A stretch of 61,994 nucleotides of DNA from Deltaproteobacteria bacterium (GTDB taxonomy: Bacteria > Desulfobacterota > Binatia > UBA9968 > JAJDTQ01): NCBI GenBank assembly GCA_028818755.1, contig JAPPNF010000113.1, positions 1 to 61,994 of the forward strand. The letters are read 5' to 3'. A program made the position numbers and the translations under genes. Under the pieces are notes generated by a model. That model did not search any database. It saw only the letters and a program-made list of their open reading frames with translations, and was not told the DNA's origin. The number at the start of each line of letters is the position of its first letter. The first letter of the stretch is position 1. Below are positions 17,785 to 28,074 of this stretch, piece after piece.

Positions 17785-18063
17785 ATGGCAAGTGATACGA
17801 AACGACATTTGAGATCGGTGGACGGAGGCCGCGAGACCAAGCAGTGGGCGGAGGTGGATTCCTCGCTCGTGGGGCTCTCGGTGCTCTCGGCCCTGAGCAA
17901 GATCGACCACGGCGAGGAGGGGGAGGCCGATGTGGAAATCGGCGGCCGCACCCTGCGAATCCGTTTCGACCCGCTCCAGAAGCGGGTGCTGATGTTCGAG
18001 CTCAAGAAGGCCCGGACCCGCAACTCCCGCCTCTCGGGTCCCCGCAACAAGACCCTCCACTAG
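17785..18063 (+). CDS. Small uncharacterised protein
   Basis: 92-aa hydrophilic protein that I do not recognise. A central segment (EADVEIGGRTLRIRFDPLQKRVLMFEL) looks like a short beta-rich unit, and the tail is basic (KKARTRNSRLSGPRNKT), so nucleic-acid binding is possible. It has a strong AAGGAAGG ribosome binding site and is divergent from the LexA/CI-like gene with operator-like repeats between them, which suggests that it is a target of that repressor. No membrane segment or signal peptide. Confidence 0.6.
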   Translation: MASDTKRHLRSVDGGRETKQWAEVDSSLVGLSVLSALSKIDHGEEGEADVEIGGRTLRIRFDPLQKRVLMFELKKARTRNSRLSGPRNKTLH

Positions 18064-18267
18064 CACAGGCAACGCCCGGGGGAACGGGTCTCGAGGCTTG
18101 CTGCGAGCGTCTGACGCAAGTAGGCAGCAGTGATCCGCCTCCCTTGGCGCCGACGAGGTGGTCCTTGAAGACCTGTTTCTGAGGATCGCCTCTTCCACGC
18201 AACACCAGCCGCGGTCTTCCTTGGCCGCGACGCGACGGCGGGGACACGTTCCCAAACTTGGGGCTCC

Positions 18268-18316
18268 TTGCCACAAGACCATAAATTGTCTAGACTAGTC
18301 AGATATCTCTAACTAG
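18268..18316 (+). promoter_or_regulatory. Promoter with overlapping palindromic operator for the Phd/PIN module
   Basis: TTGCCA (18268-18273), 17-nt spacer, TAGACT (18291-18296). The -10 box runs into an imperfect palindrome 18295-18316: CTAGT, GATATC at the centre (18302-18307) and ACTAG. This arrangement fits autorepression by the antitoxin complex. The rest of the 265-bp gap 18064-18328 holds no gene I can see. Confidence 0.55.
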
Positions 18317-18328
18317 AAGGGTCGATCC

Positions 18329-18619
18329 ATGGACATAGCGACAGTCACCGCGCTCAAGATGTCCTTGAGCGCGTACCTGCGCCAGGTGAAGGCAGGGGAA
18401 GAAGTACTGATCACAGAGCATGGCCGTCCGATCGCACGGTTGCTTCCCGTCACTGGCCCCCCATCGCTGGCCGACCACTTGAACGACATGGAGAAGAAGG
18501 GACTGCTTCGACGCGGGCAAGCCCGTTTGCCAGCCGATTTTTGGGATTTGCCGCGCCCCGTGGACGCACACGCGGCAGTACGATCCGCGCTGTCGCGCGA
18601 ACGGGAAGAGGGCTGGTGA
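18329..18619 (+). CDS. Phd/YefM family antitoxin
   Basis: 96-aa antitoxin of a type II module. The N-terminal half has the Phd/YefM fold signature (VTALKMSLSAYLRQVKAGEEVLITEHGRPIARLLPV), which binds operator DNA. The C-terminal tail with Arg/Glu-rich sequence should wrap and inhibit the toxin. GAAGGG precedes the start. Its stop overlaps the toxin start (GTGA at 18616-18619), typical for translational coupling that keeps the antitoxin in excess. Confidence 0.9.
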   Translation: MDIATVTALKMSLSAYLRQVKAGEEVLITEHGRPIARLLPVTGPPSLADHLNDMEKKGLLRRGQARLPADFWDLPRPVDAHAAVRSALSREREEGW

Positions 18620-19047
18620 AGTTCTGGGATACGTCCGCCATCATACCTCTGTGCGTCCATGAGACCGGCTCCGCCGCCGCGAGGGAACTTCTGACCGAGG
18701 ATCCGTCCCTGGTCGTATGGTGGGGCACTCGCACCGAATGTGTTTCCGCACTCATGCGTCAGGTACGGGAGGGGGGCCTGACGCCGGCTGACGCCCGCGC
18801 CGCACGCCATGTCCTGGACACCGTCATGCAGGCCGGGATGGAAATGCAGCCGAGCGAGGCGGTGCGCGGTACCGCCGAGCGCCTGTTGGGGGTGCATTCC
18901 TTGCGAGCCGCGGATGCGTTTCAGTTGGCTGCGGCCATCCAATGGTGTCAGGGTGTGACGACGGGCAATGGCTTGGTTGTGCTTGACCGGCGTTTGCGTG
19001 AAGCGGGGTACGCGGAAGGTTTCACCGTCCTTCCGGGGACTCTCTGA
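18616..19047 (+). CDS. PIN-domain toxin (VapC-like ribonuclease)
   Basis: 143-aa PIN-domain ribonuclease starting at the GTG that overlaps the antitoxin stop. The four acidic residues of the active site are present: Asp5 (FWDTSAI), Glu41 (TECVSA), Asp100 (RAADAFQLAAA) and Asp124 (VVLDRRL). Mg-dependent cleavage of tRNA or mRNA is expected. Length is at the family norm. It converges on the MazF gene with 65 bp between stops, placing two toxin-antitoxin modules back to back. Confidence 0.9.
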   Translation: MKFWDTSAIIPLCVHETGSAAARELLTEDPSLVVWWGTRTECVSALMRQVREGGLTPADARAARHVLDTVMQAGMEMQPSEAVRGTAERLLGVHSLRAADAFQLAAAIQWCQGVTTGNGLVVLDRRLREAGYAEGFTVLPGTL

Positions 19048-19112
19048 AACCGGGAAGTGACCGGCGAACGGGGACTCGGTGGGATGGTCCGGGTTGGCTT
19101 CGAGATGCGGGC

Positions 19113-19436
19113 TTACGGCGCGAACATTTCGCCCAGCACGGCCAGGATCCGTTCCCCCGCGGTTGCGCTGATTTTGCCCAATCGCTGCACCAAGCGGGAT
19201 TCATCAACAGTGCGGATCTGGTCGAGAACGATCTGTCCGTCTTTTCTCTGGAACCGAACGGGGACGCGGGTGGGGTAGGGGCGGTCGCGGGTCGTCATCG
19301 GAGCCGCGATCACGGTGCGAATGTGCCGGTTCAACTCATCGGGCGAGATGACGACGCAGGGGCGGGTCTTCCGGATCTCGTGTCCTTCGGAAGGATCGAG
19401 CCGGACCAGGAACACCTCGAACCGGGCGGCTACCAC
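19113..19436 (-). CDS. MazF/PemK-like endoribonuclease toxin
   Basis: 107-aa toxin with the MazF core: VFLVRLDPSEGHEIRKTRP, CVVISPDELN, then VIAAPMTT and a VLDQIRTVDESRLVQRLG segment as in MazF. It should cleave single-stranded mRNA. The GTG at 19436 is taken as start; it overlaps the antitoxin stop by seven bases. An upstream extension in the same frame has no family similarity. Confidence 0.9.
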   Translation of the reverse strand: MVAARFEVFLVRLDPSEGHEIRKTRPCVVISPDELNRHIRTVIAAPMTTRDRPYPTRVPVRFQRKDGQIVLDQIRTVDESRLVQRLGKISATAGERILAVLGEMFAP

Positions 19437-19684
19437 TCCCACTCCGTGACGTCCCATCGGGTCGCCGCCGAAGATCCTTCGTCCAAGAGGGCGTCATCGC
19501 CGAGTTCGTGCATACGGCGAAAGGCCTCATCCCAACCGCTCCGTGGCTCCGCCACGCCGCGGATGAGCAGACAGTCCTCCCGCACCTCCATCTCCACCTC
19601 GTCGCGGAGGCGGCATTGCTCGAGGATTGGTTTGGGAATTCGAATGCCGCGGGAGTTGCCGATCCGAACGATTGCTGTTTTCAC
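19430..19684 (-). CDS. MazE-like AbrB-fold antitoxin
   Basis: 84-aa antitoxin with a swapped-hairpin AbrB/MazE domain at the N-terminus (TAIVRIGNSRGIRIPKPILEQ) followed by an acidic, tryptophan-containing tail (WDVTEWEW) expected to occupy the toxin active site. GTG start at 19684. Gene order antitoxin-toxin with a seven-base overlap is standard. The operator candidate TACAATGTA lies 28 bp upstream. Confidence 0.9.
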   Translation of the reverse strand: MKTAIVRIGNSRGIRIPKPILEQCRLRDEVEMEVREDCLLIRGVAEPRSGWDEAFRRMHELGDDALLDEGSSAATRWDVTEWEW

Positions 19685-19711
19685 GAGAGGCCCTTTGTTC
19701 GCTGATGTGAC

Positions 19712-19720
19712 TACAATGTA
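19712..19720. promoter_or_regulatory. Candidate MazE operator
   Basis: TACAATGTA, an inverted repeat TACA-A-TGTA, inside an AT-rich patch upstream of the mazE-like gene. Position fits autoregulation; assignment is by pattern only. Confidence 0.35.
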
Positions 19721-19810
19721 TTTACCTCAGGCGGACGCGCAGGTCAAGAGATCCGAGGCCGCCCGGGTTGGGGGGCAGCAACGGAAACCCGAGAGGAGCA
19801 AGCGGCTGAG

Positions 19811-20830
19811 TCAGTTTGTACGTTCCGTATCCACCACCTTGACCGCCCGCCCCGTGGCGAGGGACTGCGACGCGGCGTCGGCGATGGCGAGGGCGGCCAG
19901 GCCGTCCTTGCCGCTCGGATACGGCATGTCAACGCCCCGGACCACGGCACAGAAGGTAGCGATCTCTTCGCGGTAGGCGTCGGCGTAGCGGTCCATGAAG
20001 AAGTCGTTGAGCGGGTCGGTGGCGAATCCGGACCGGTCGGCGCGGGTGACGGTGGTGGCCACGGGATTGCCGGCGGAGACCATGCCCTCGGAGCCGTGCA
20101 CCTCGATGCGCTGGTCGTAGCCGTAGGTGGCGCGGCGGGAATTGGAGATCACGCACAGACGGCCGCCGGCGGAGCGCAGCACGGCCACCGCGGTGTCGAC
20201 GTCGCCGGCTTCTCCGATGGCCTTGTCGACCAGGGCGGACCCGGTGGCGGTAACCTCCACGATGGCTTCGCCCACCAGGAACCGCGCCATGTCGAGGTCG
20301 TGGATCATCATGTCCCGGAACAGGCCGCCGGACCGCCGGACATAGTCCAACGGCGGCGGCGCGGGATCGCGCGAGGTGATCTGCACGAGTTCGACGGCAC
20401 CGATGCGGCCCCCGTCGATTTCGTCGCGCAGGCGCCGGAACGACGGGTCGAAGCGGCGGTTGAATCCGATCATCAGCGGCACCCCGCAACGGCCGGCCGC
20501 GGCTACGCTCCGTCGTGCCCGCGACAGGTCGAGATCGATGGGCTTCTCGCAGAAGATCGCCTTGCCCGCCGCCGCGGCCCGTTCGATGAGGTCGGCGTGA
20601 AGGTCCGTGGGCGTGGCGATGAGGATCCCTTCGATGGCGGAGTCGCTCAGCACTTCCTCGACCGAAGCGGCACGGGTGCCGGTGGCCTGAACGACCGCCG
20701 CCACCGCGGCATCGTCGGGATCGGCGACGGCTACGAGATGCGCCCCCTCGCTGTCCGCGATCGAGCGCGCGTGGGTCTTCCCGATACGGCCGGCGCCCAG
20801 GAGCCCGAGCCTGACGGGCCCGCCGGTCAC
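19811..20830 (-). CDS. iolG: Gfo/Idh/MocA oxidoreductase, probable myo-inositol 2-dehydrogenase
   Basis: 339-aa NAD-dependent dehydrogenase. The Rossmann motif is GLLGAGRIGKTHA near the N-terminus, the catalytic Lys is in CEKPIDLDL, and the C-terminal (alpha/beta) domain has LVQITSRDPAPPP and DMMIHDLDMARFL. In this operon the first step, myo-inositol to scyllo-inosose, is the natural role. The GTG at 20830 overlaps the stop of iolB (GTGA at 20827-20830), which decides the start; sequence further upstream is a shadow of iolB. It is the last gene of the five-gene iol cluster. Confidence 0.88.
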   Translation of the reverse strand: MTGGPVRLGLLGAGRIGKTHARSIADSEGAHLVAVADPDDAAVAAVVQATGTRAASVEEVLSDSAIEGILIATPTDLHADLIERAAAAGKAIFCEKPIDLDLSRARRSVAAAGRCGVPLMIGFNRRFDPSFRRLRDEIDGGRIGAVELVQITSRDPAPPPLDYVRRSGGLFRDMMIHDLDMARFLVGEAIVEVTATGSALVDKAIGEAGDVDTAVAVLRSAGGRLCVISNSRRATYGYDQRIEVHGSEGMVSAGNPVATTVTRADRSGFATDPLNDFFMDRYADAYREEIATFCAVVRGVDMPYPSGKDGLAALAIADAASQSLATGRAVKVVDTERTN

Positions 20831-21636
20831 TTCGAGTCCCGCTGGAAGATCCAGTCGTGGTCGGGGTGGTTCCGGAACCGCCACTGGCGCTTCGGGCCCG
20901 CCATGACGTTCAGGTAGTACATGTCGTAGCCGTAGGGCGCGCCGCACGGATGATGGCCGCGCGGCACCAGCACGGTGTCGCCGTCGCACACCGCCATGGT
21001 CTCGTCCAACTCGCCGTCCTCGGTGAACACCCGCTGAAAGCCGAACCCCTGCGGCGGGTCGATGCGGTGATAGTAGGTCTCCTCGAGGTAGGTCATAGCC
21101 TCGCCTTCGTCGCTGTCGTGACGGTGCGGCGGGTAGCTCGACCAGTTTCCCTGGGGCGTGTAGACCTCGGTGATCAGCAGGCTGTCGGCGATGTCGGCGT
21201 CGTCCATGGCGATGGGATGCACGTAGCGCGTGTTGGCGCCCTTGCCGCGCTCCAGCACGGGTATGCTCTCCGGATCGATGGCCCTGGCTGCGTGCCCGCC
21301 GAAGCCGGGGGCCGAGCACACCGCGATGTTGCAGTCGGTTTCCGCCCGCGCCGACCACGATGTTCCGTTGGGAACGTAGACGGCGTAGGGTTTGGTCTGC
21401 TCGAACACGCTCATGCGCTCGCCCTGGACTCCGAAATCGACCTCCGGGGTCGACAACCGCGCCTTGCCTTCAACCATCACCAGAATGGCCTCGCGGTCGC
21501 CGGTGGCCTCCCCGGCAGTCTCGCCGGCCTTCAACGTGTAGACGGCGAAGCCGACATAGCGCCAGCCGGCGTCCTCCGGGGTGATGTCGACGACCTTGCC
21601 CGTGGTTCCCGACGGCTTTCGCAACAAACTGCTCAT
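20827..21636 (-). CDS. iolB: 5-deoxy-glucuronate isomerase
   Basis: 269-aa bicupin that converts 5-deoxy-D-glucuronate to 2-deoxy-5-keto-gluconate in myo-inositol catabolism. The metal site is visible in YPPHRHDSDEG and the neighbouring YLEETYYHRI, and the C-terminal cupin has RGHHPCGAPYGYDMYYLNVMAG, all hallmarks of IolB. Length is typical. GGAGGAAATTTCC precedes the ATG. Overlaps iolG by four bases and lies 172 bp downstream of iolE, with two palindromic repeats in between. Confidence 0.95.
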   Translation of the reverse strand: MSSLLRKPSGTTGKVVDITPEDAGWRYVGFAVYTLKAGETAGEATGDREAILVMVEGKARLSTPEVDFGVQGERMSVFEQTKPYAVYVPNGTSWSARAETDCNIAVCSAPGFGGHAARAIDPESIPVLERGKGANTRYVHPIAMDDADIADSLLITEVYTPQGNWSSYPPHRHDSDEGEAMTYLEETYYHRIDPPQGFGFQRVFTEDGELDETMAVCDGDTVLVPRGHHPCGAPYGYDMYYLNVMAGPKRQWRFRNHPDHDWIFQRDSK

Positions 21637-21677
21637 TGGAAATTTCCTCCTGAGAGCACGGAAGCCCCCACGTCCCC

Positions 21678-21753
21678 GTAGGTCGGGTTAGCCGAAGGCG
21701 TAACCCGACAACCGTTCACGAGAGTCGGATTACGCTTCGCTAATCCGACCTAC
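21678..21753. repeat. REP-like palindromic repeat, GTAGGTCGG family, copy 1
   Basis: 76 bp with end arms GTAGGTCGGGTTAGC and GCTAATCCGACCTAC and inner arms GAAGGCGTAACCCGAC/GTCGGATTACGCTTC. A second copy of 78 bp is at 37979-38056. It is located between iolE and iolB. Confidence 0.85.
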
Positions 21754-21786
21754 ATGGCTGGGCGCCTTATCGACCGTCCGCGTCGT

Positions 21787-21812
21787 GCGGACGGTTTTGA
21801 AACCGCCCCTAC
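21787..21812. repeat. Palindromic repeat, GTAGGGGCGGTTT family
   Basis: Minus-strand sequence GTAGGGGCGGTTTCAAAACC followed by the complementary arm. The TAG at 21809-21811 is the stop codon of iolE. Related palindromes are at 28071-28140, 28918-28945 and 36782-36807. Confidence 0.7.
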
Positions 21813-22729
21813 GTGGGTTCCGTTTCCCGTTGCGGATGGTCCAGTCCCGCCTCCCGCGCCATCGCGCGAAGCGTCTTCAGCGCCAGGGTCTGATAGTATA
21901 CCGGATCGCGTTGCGCAGGGTCCTGCTCGGCCTCCGCTATCAACCAGCCCGAGTAGCGATGGCGGGCCGCGATGCGCAGCACCGCCGGAAAATCCACGCA
22001 GCCCTCGTCGTCTCCGGGAACCGTGAACACGCCGAGTCGGACAGCCTGCAGGAACGACAGGTTTTCCGCAAGCGCCCTATGCCGGACGGCGGGACGAACG
22101 TTCTTCGCGTGGATGTGGACCACGCGGTCGATATACCGTTCCGCCACGGTCACCGGATCGGCGCCCGCGAAGGTGGCGTGTCCGGTGTCCAGCAGCAGCC
22201 TCGTGTTCGGCCCGGCGCGCGCCATGAACGCGTCGATCTCCTCCATGGTTTGGACCACCGTGCCCATATGGTGGTGATAAGCCAAGTGGATACCTTGGTC
22301 GCGGCAGTGGCTGGCGATGGCCTCGACATCGGCGCAGAAGCCGTCCCAGCCGGACGGCGCGAGCTTCGGCCGATCGCCCAAGGGCGCATCGGCCGCGCCG
22401 TGGACCGCCCCGCTCGTCTCGCACACGATGCAGACCGAGCACCCCAACGCCTCCAAGACGTCGAGGTGGGGCTGGATCGCCGCCTTCTCGTTCTCTACGG
22501 AGCGTTTGAGCAGCTTCAACGAGTGCCACCCGGACACGTATGCCAGCCCATAGGGCTGGAGGGTCGCCTTCAGGGTCGCGGCATCGGAAGGAAACTTGTG
22601 GCCCTTTTCAATCCCCTCGAAGCCGATGCGGCTGGCGTCGCTCAGGCACTGCTCCAGCGGTATGTCGCCCCCCAGGCCGTGGTCGTCGTCGTTGGACCAC
22701 GCGATGGGGTTGGTGCCGTAACGGATCAC
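21809..22729 (-). CDS. iolE: Inosose dehydratase-like TIM-barrel protein
   Basis: 306-aa xylose-isomerase-like TIM-barrel protein, expected to dehydrate 2-keto-myo-inositol to 3D-trihydroxycyclohexane-dione. IolE features are the N-terminal [16 protein letters not shown], the metal ligands in [26 protein letters not shown] and [11 protein letters not shown] start at 22729 with GAAGGAAGC upstream. The stop codon is supplied by a palindromic repeat, and the start lies in a 41-bp tandem repeat that separates it from iolD. Confidence 0.92.
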   Translation of the reverse strand: MIRYGTNPIAWSNDDDHGLGGDIPLEQCLSDASRIGFEGIEKGHKFPSDAATLKATLQPYGLAYVSGWHSLKLLKRSVENEKAAIQPHLDVLEALGCSVCIVCETSGAVHGAADAPLGDRPKLAPSGWDGFCADVEAIASHCRDQGIHLAYHHHMGTVVQTMEEIDAFMARAGPNTRLLLDTGHATFAGADPVTVAERYIDRVVHIHAKNVRPAVRHRALAENLSFLQAVRLGVFTVPGDDEGCVDFPAVLRIAARHRYSGWLIAEAEQDPAQRDPVYYQTLALKTLRAMAREAGLDHPQRETEPT

Positions 22730-22804
22730 GGGCGCTTCCTTCGCACCACGCCGGAGGATTGCGGGATCACGAACGCTTCCCTTGCGTCTGGGCGCAGGAT
22801 TGCC
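22723..22804. repeat. 41-bp tandem repeat between iolD and iolE
   Basis: Two units of exactly 41 bp (22723-22763 and 22764-22804) beginning GGATCACG, CGCTTCC and ending GGATTGC, plus a third degenerate start at 22805. Each unit carries a copy of the GTGATCC start region of iolE. Confidence 0.75.
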
Positions 22805-22807
22805 GGA

Positions 22808-24628
<1,821 letters not shown>

Positions 24629-24670
24629 GGATCGTTAGTCCTCGCGCAATTTTCTATCGAACGGCACGGT

Positions 24671-26704
24671 TCACCGAGTCACCCGTGCCTCATCCCAAGC
24701 CTCGCAGAGACTGGCGAAATTCTCGGCCATGCCCGCCACGGCTTCGTCGTCGGTCAACCCTCCGCCTAGCCATGCCCGCGCGACATCCCCGAAGATCGTG
24801 CGCCCGATGGCGAAACCCTTGACCATCTCATGACGGGCCGCGACCTGGAAGCTCGCCCGCAATTCCTCGAATGGCGCGTCCAGACCCAACACCACCACGC
24901 CCCGGCAATGGGGATCGTTGCCCTCGATGGCGGCGCACACCCTTTGCCAGGCCGCATCGGACACCATCGGCTCGAGCTTCCACCAGTCCGGAAAAACGCC
25001 GATCTCGTAGAATCGCTCGATGACCGCAGCCGTGGTGGACTCGTCCACCGGCCCGAACTTCGACGGGATGATCTCCACGAGGAAGTCCAGCCCGTGAGCC
25101 CGCGCGGCCTCGGCCAGCCGTTTGACCGTCGATTCCTGGTCGGCGCGAAGCTCCTCGGGATCGTCGGGGCGATAGAAGCACAGGACCTTCACCACGTGCT
25201 CGGCGGGCCACTCCGCCAGCGCCGTGCCGAAGTCGTCGCCGATCTCCAGTCGCAAGGGCCTGCTGCCGGGCCGCTCCACCGGCCGTCCGATCCACAGTCC
25301 GGTGCCCGCCGCCGCATACAGCGCGTCGCGGCCCAGGCGGCCGTCGCACAGGATGCCGTAGCCGTCACGCCCGTTGGCCACGCGCAGCGCCGCTTCCAGG
25401 CACAGGCGCTTGAATGTGCCGATACGCTCCACGACGGCGGTATCCTCCGGCGCCACGGCGCGGCTGTACTGGACAACGCGCTCCGCCACGCCCCCACGTT
25501 CCGTCGCGCCACGCTCCACTCTTACGTCGCCACGCTCCACCCCTACGTCGCCACGCTCCACGGCTGCGGCGCTCTCCCGCGCCATCTCCTCGAACTGCGC
25601 CCGGTGATCGAAGGCGAACACGTGCATGGCGGGCCACGCCTTGGAGCGGTTGGTGGCCCAGTGAACCTGCTCCAGCCGCACATCGTGCCGCACGGCCGGA
25701 GTCGACGGCCCTATCTCCAGGAAGTCGCGCAGTTCGACCTCGCTGGGATAGGCCGGCGTGCAGCCGTGGCGCGACACCGCCAGCGCGCCGCAGGCATTGG
25801 CGATGCGTAGGGTCTCGGCCCAGTCCTCTCCCGTGAGCCAGCCCTTGAGGAGGCCGGCCATGAAGCCGTCGCCGGCGCCCAGGACGTTGAACACCTCGAC
25901 CGCGAACGACTCGCCGTTGACGCCTTCGTCGAGACTCGCCGGGATCGGACCCTGGAACGCGGTGGCGCCAGCGGCGCCGCGCTTGCACACCAGCGCCGCC
26001 TCCGACACGTTGCGGACATTTTGCAGGGCCTCGATGGTGTCGGATGCGCCGCCGGCGATGTGGAACTCCTCTTCCGTGCCCACGATCACGTCGAACCGCG
26101 CCAGGGTGCTCTGCAGCTTGGTGGTCACGGCCGCCGACTCGATGAAGCGGTTCTCGCCGTCTCCGTGTCCGGAAAGGCCCCACAGGTTGGGGCGGTAGTC
26201 GAGGTCGAGGATCGTCTTCGCCCCCGACTCGCGCGCCAGATCCAGCGCCCGCAGGGTCGCGGCCTCGGTGCGGGGATGGGACAGGTGGGTGCCGGAGGCG
26301 AGCACGCAGCGCGCCTCGGCGATGAAGTCCGGGTCGATGTCGTCGGGCGAGAGCGCCATGTCGGCGCAGTTCTCCCGGTAGAAGATCAACGGGAACCGCT
26401 CCTGGTCGCGGATGCCCAGGAGCACGAGGGCGGTCAGGCGTTCCGGGTCGGTGATGACGCCGCGCACGTCGACCCCTTCGGCCAGCAATTGCTCGCGGAT
26501 GAACCGCCCCATGTGCTCGTCGCCGACACGGGTGATGACGGCGGACTTGAGGCCGAGCCGGGCGGCGCCGCAGGCGGCGTTGGTAGGCGAGCCGCCGATG
26601 TACTTGCGGAAGGTCCGCATGTCTTCCAGGCGGCCGCCCACCTGGCCGCCGTAGAGATCCACCGACGAGCGGCCGATGGAGATGACGTCGAGAGCCCGCT
26701 TCAC
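24671..26704 (-). CDS. iolC: 5-dehydro-2-deoxygluconokinase fused to DUF2090 aldolase-like domain
   Basis: 677-aa fusion. Residues 1-330 form a PfkB/ribokinase-type kinase (IGRSSVDLYGGQVGGRLEDM at the start, GAGDGFMAGLLKG near residue 280), which phosphorylates 2-deoxy-5-keto-gluconate. From about residue 345 a DUF2090 domain follows (HWATNRSKAWPAMHVFAFDHRAQ), related to the IolJ-type aldolase step. This fusion is known in proteobacterial inositol operons. Odd here: residues ~380-400 contain three seven-residue repeats (VERGDVG-like) that enlarge a loop of the DUF2090 part. The GTG start at 26704 overlaps the stop of an ABC ATPase remnant (GTGA). Confidence 0.93.
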   Translation of the reverse strand: MKRALDVISIGRSSVDLYGGQVGGRLEDMRTFRKYIGGSPTNAACGAARLGLKSAVITRVGDEHMGRFIREQLLAEGVDVRGVITDPERLTALVLLGIRDQERFPLIFYRENCADMALSPDDIDPDFIAEARCVLASGTHLSHPRTEAATLRALDLARESGAKTILDLDYRPNLWGLSGHGDGENRFIESAAVTTKLQSTLARFDVIVGTEEEFHIAGGASDTIEALQNVRNVSEAALVCKRGAAGATAFQGPIPASLDEGVNGESFAVEVFNVLGAGDGFMAGLLKGWLTGEDWAETLRIANACGALAVSRHGCTPAYPSEVELRDFLEIGPSTPAVRHDVRLEQVHWATNRSKAWPAMHVFAFDHRAQFEEMARESAAAVERGDVGVERGDVRVERGATERGGVAERVVQYSRAVAPEDTAVVERIGTFKRLCLEAALRVANGRDGYGILCDGRLGRDALYAAAGTGLWIGRPVERPGSRPLRLEIGDDFGTALAEWPAEHVVKVLCFYRPDDPEELRADQESTVKRLAEAARAHGLDFLVEIIPSKFGPVDESTTAAVIERFYEIGVFPDWWKLEPMVSDAAWQRVCAAIEGNDPHCRGVVVLGLDAPFEELRASFQVAARHEMVKGFAIGRTIFGDVARAWLGGGLTDDEAVAGMAENFASLCEAWDEARVTR
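25507..25569. repeat. In-frame 21-bp tandem repeat inside iolC
   Basis: Three units starting CGCCACGCTCCAC (25507-25527, 25528-25548, 25549-25569), differing at a few bases and preceded by a degenerate fourth. Being 21 bp they keep the frame and encode seven-residue repeats. Confidence 0.8.
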
Positions 26705-26808
26705 ACGGTGCCGCCCAGCGAGCCTTCCAACTGCGCCAGTTCCTGGCGGCCCGCCATCATGTCCTGAAGCTCGTCGGCTTTGATCTCCCCGCGCATGGCC
26801 GTCCCCTG
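26701..26808 (-). pseudogene. 3' remnant of a sugar ABC transporter ATP-binding protein
   Basis: A short open stretch ends in ELQDMMAG, RQELAQLEGSLGGTV and a TGA that overlaps the iolC start by four bases. This resembles the conserved C-terminus of ribose/inositol-type ABC ATPases (GEIxAEELQDMMAGGQELA in relatives I recall). Upstream of about 26808 the similarity stops and the DNA becomes AT-richer and leads into a divergent gene. It is most likely the scar of a deleted inositol ABC transporter that once headed the operon. Recognition is from memory of the family, not a search. Confidence 0.5.
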
Positions 26809-26946
26809 CAAGATACGGCGACAGAATATAGACTCAATTTCGGCGATTGAAAACACAAAAATACAGGGCCGCCCATGCCCCTTGGGTCACTGGCGGCCAT
26901 CCATTAGAATGGAACGAATCTGCCGTTCGTGGGTCGGAGGAAAGTC

Positions 26947-28074
26947 ATGCGCACTATCGGCGTCGGCCTGATCGGCACGGGCTTCATGGGCAAGTGCCAC
27001 ACGTTGGCCTACCGGTCGGTCAGGGCGGTTTTCGACACCGCTTTCACGCCGCGCCTGGTCCGCGTCTGCGACCGGCGGGCAGACGCCGCGGAAAGCCATG
27101 CGGCGCGATCCGGTTTCGAGCGGGCGACCGACGACTGGCGCACCGTGGTGGAGGATGCCGAGGTCGACATCGTCTCCATCACGACCCCGAACAAGTTCCA
27201 CTGCGAGATGGCGCTGGCCTCGCTGGAGGCGGGTAAACATGTCTACTGCGAGAAGCCCCTGGCCCTGACCCTGGACGAGGCGGAGCGCATGGCCGCTGCC
27301 GCCGCAAAGGCCGTGGGCAAGACCATCGTCGGCTACGGCTACCTCTGCAACCCCTTGTACCAGCATGCCCGGGCGCTGGTCGGTTCCGGAGCCGTCGGCC
27401 GCCCGCTGTTCTTTCGCGGCGTGTGCGACGAGGACTACCAGGCCGACCCCGAGCTCCCGTGGACCTGGCGCTCGGCCAAGGCCGAGGCGGGCTTGGGGGT
27501 GCTCGGAGACATGATGTGCCACCTGGTCAGCATGGCCGACGGCCTGCTCGGCCCCATCGAGAGTGTGCTCGCCGACTGCCGGACCCACTACGCCACCCGC
27601 CCCGCTACAGGCGGGGAACGGCTGGCGGTGGAGAACGAGGACGTTGCCTCCGCGCTGGTCACCTTCGAAAGCGGCGTGACCGGGATGATCTCGTCGTCCC
27701 GCGCCGCCTGGGGCCGCAAGAACCACCTGGCGTGGGAGCTTCACGGCGATGCCGGCATGCTGGTGCAGGACCAGGAGCGCATGAACGAGCTTCAGCTCTT
27801 CCGCAACGAAGGGCCCACGAGGGACCAGGGTTTCAAGACCATCCTGGCAGGTCCGGCGCACGAGCCCTACGGCAAGTTCTGCCCCGCTCCGGGCCACGGG
27901 CTGGGCTTCAACGACCTCAAGACCATCGAGCTGGCCAACTTCCTGAACGCCATCGCGGACGACGCGCCGGCCTATCCCGATTTCACCGCCGCCCTGCGCT
28001 TCGAGCGCGTCATCCACGCCATCGCGCGGTCGGCGGAAAGCGGGGCGAGGGTGCGGATCGCCAATGTGTTGTAA
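26947..28074 (+). CDS. Gfo/Idh/MocA family oxidoreductase
   Basis: 375-aa NAD(P)-dependent oxidoreductase. GLIGTGFMGKCH gives the nucleotide-binding loop, CEKPLALTLDEAERM carries the catalytic-type lysine, and MMCHLVSMADGLLGP marks the second domain. It is probably a sugar or cyclitol dehydrogenase, given the iol genes on the other strand. GGAGGAAAGTC precedes the ATG at 26947. The stop codon TAA (28072-28074) lies inside the left end of a 70-bp palindromic element. Confidence 0.88.
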   Translation: MRTIGVGLIGTGFMGKCHTLAYRSVRAVFDTAFTPRLVRVCDRRADAAESHAARSGFERATDDWRTVVEDAEVDIVSITTPNKFHCEMALASLEAGKHVYCEKPLALTLDEAERMAAAAAKAVGKTIVGYGYLCNPLYQHARALVGSGAVGRPLFFRGVCDEDYQADPELPWTWRSAKAEAGLGVLGDMMCHLVSMADGLLGPIESVLADCRTHYATRPATGGERLAVENEDVASALVTFESGVTGMISSSRAAWGRKNHLAWELHGDAGMLVQDQERMNELQLFRNEGPTRDQGFKTILAGPAHEPYGKFCPAPGHGLGFNDLKTIELANFLNAIADDAPAYPDFTAALRFERVIHAIARSAESGARVRIANVL

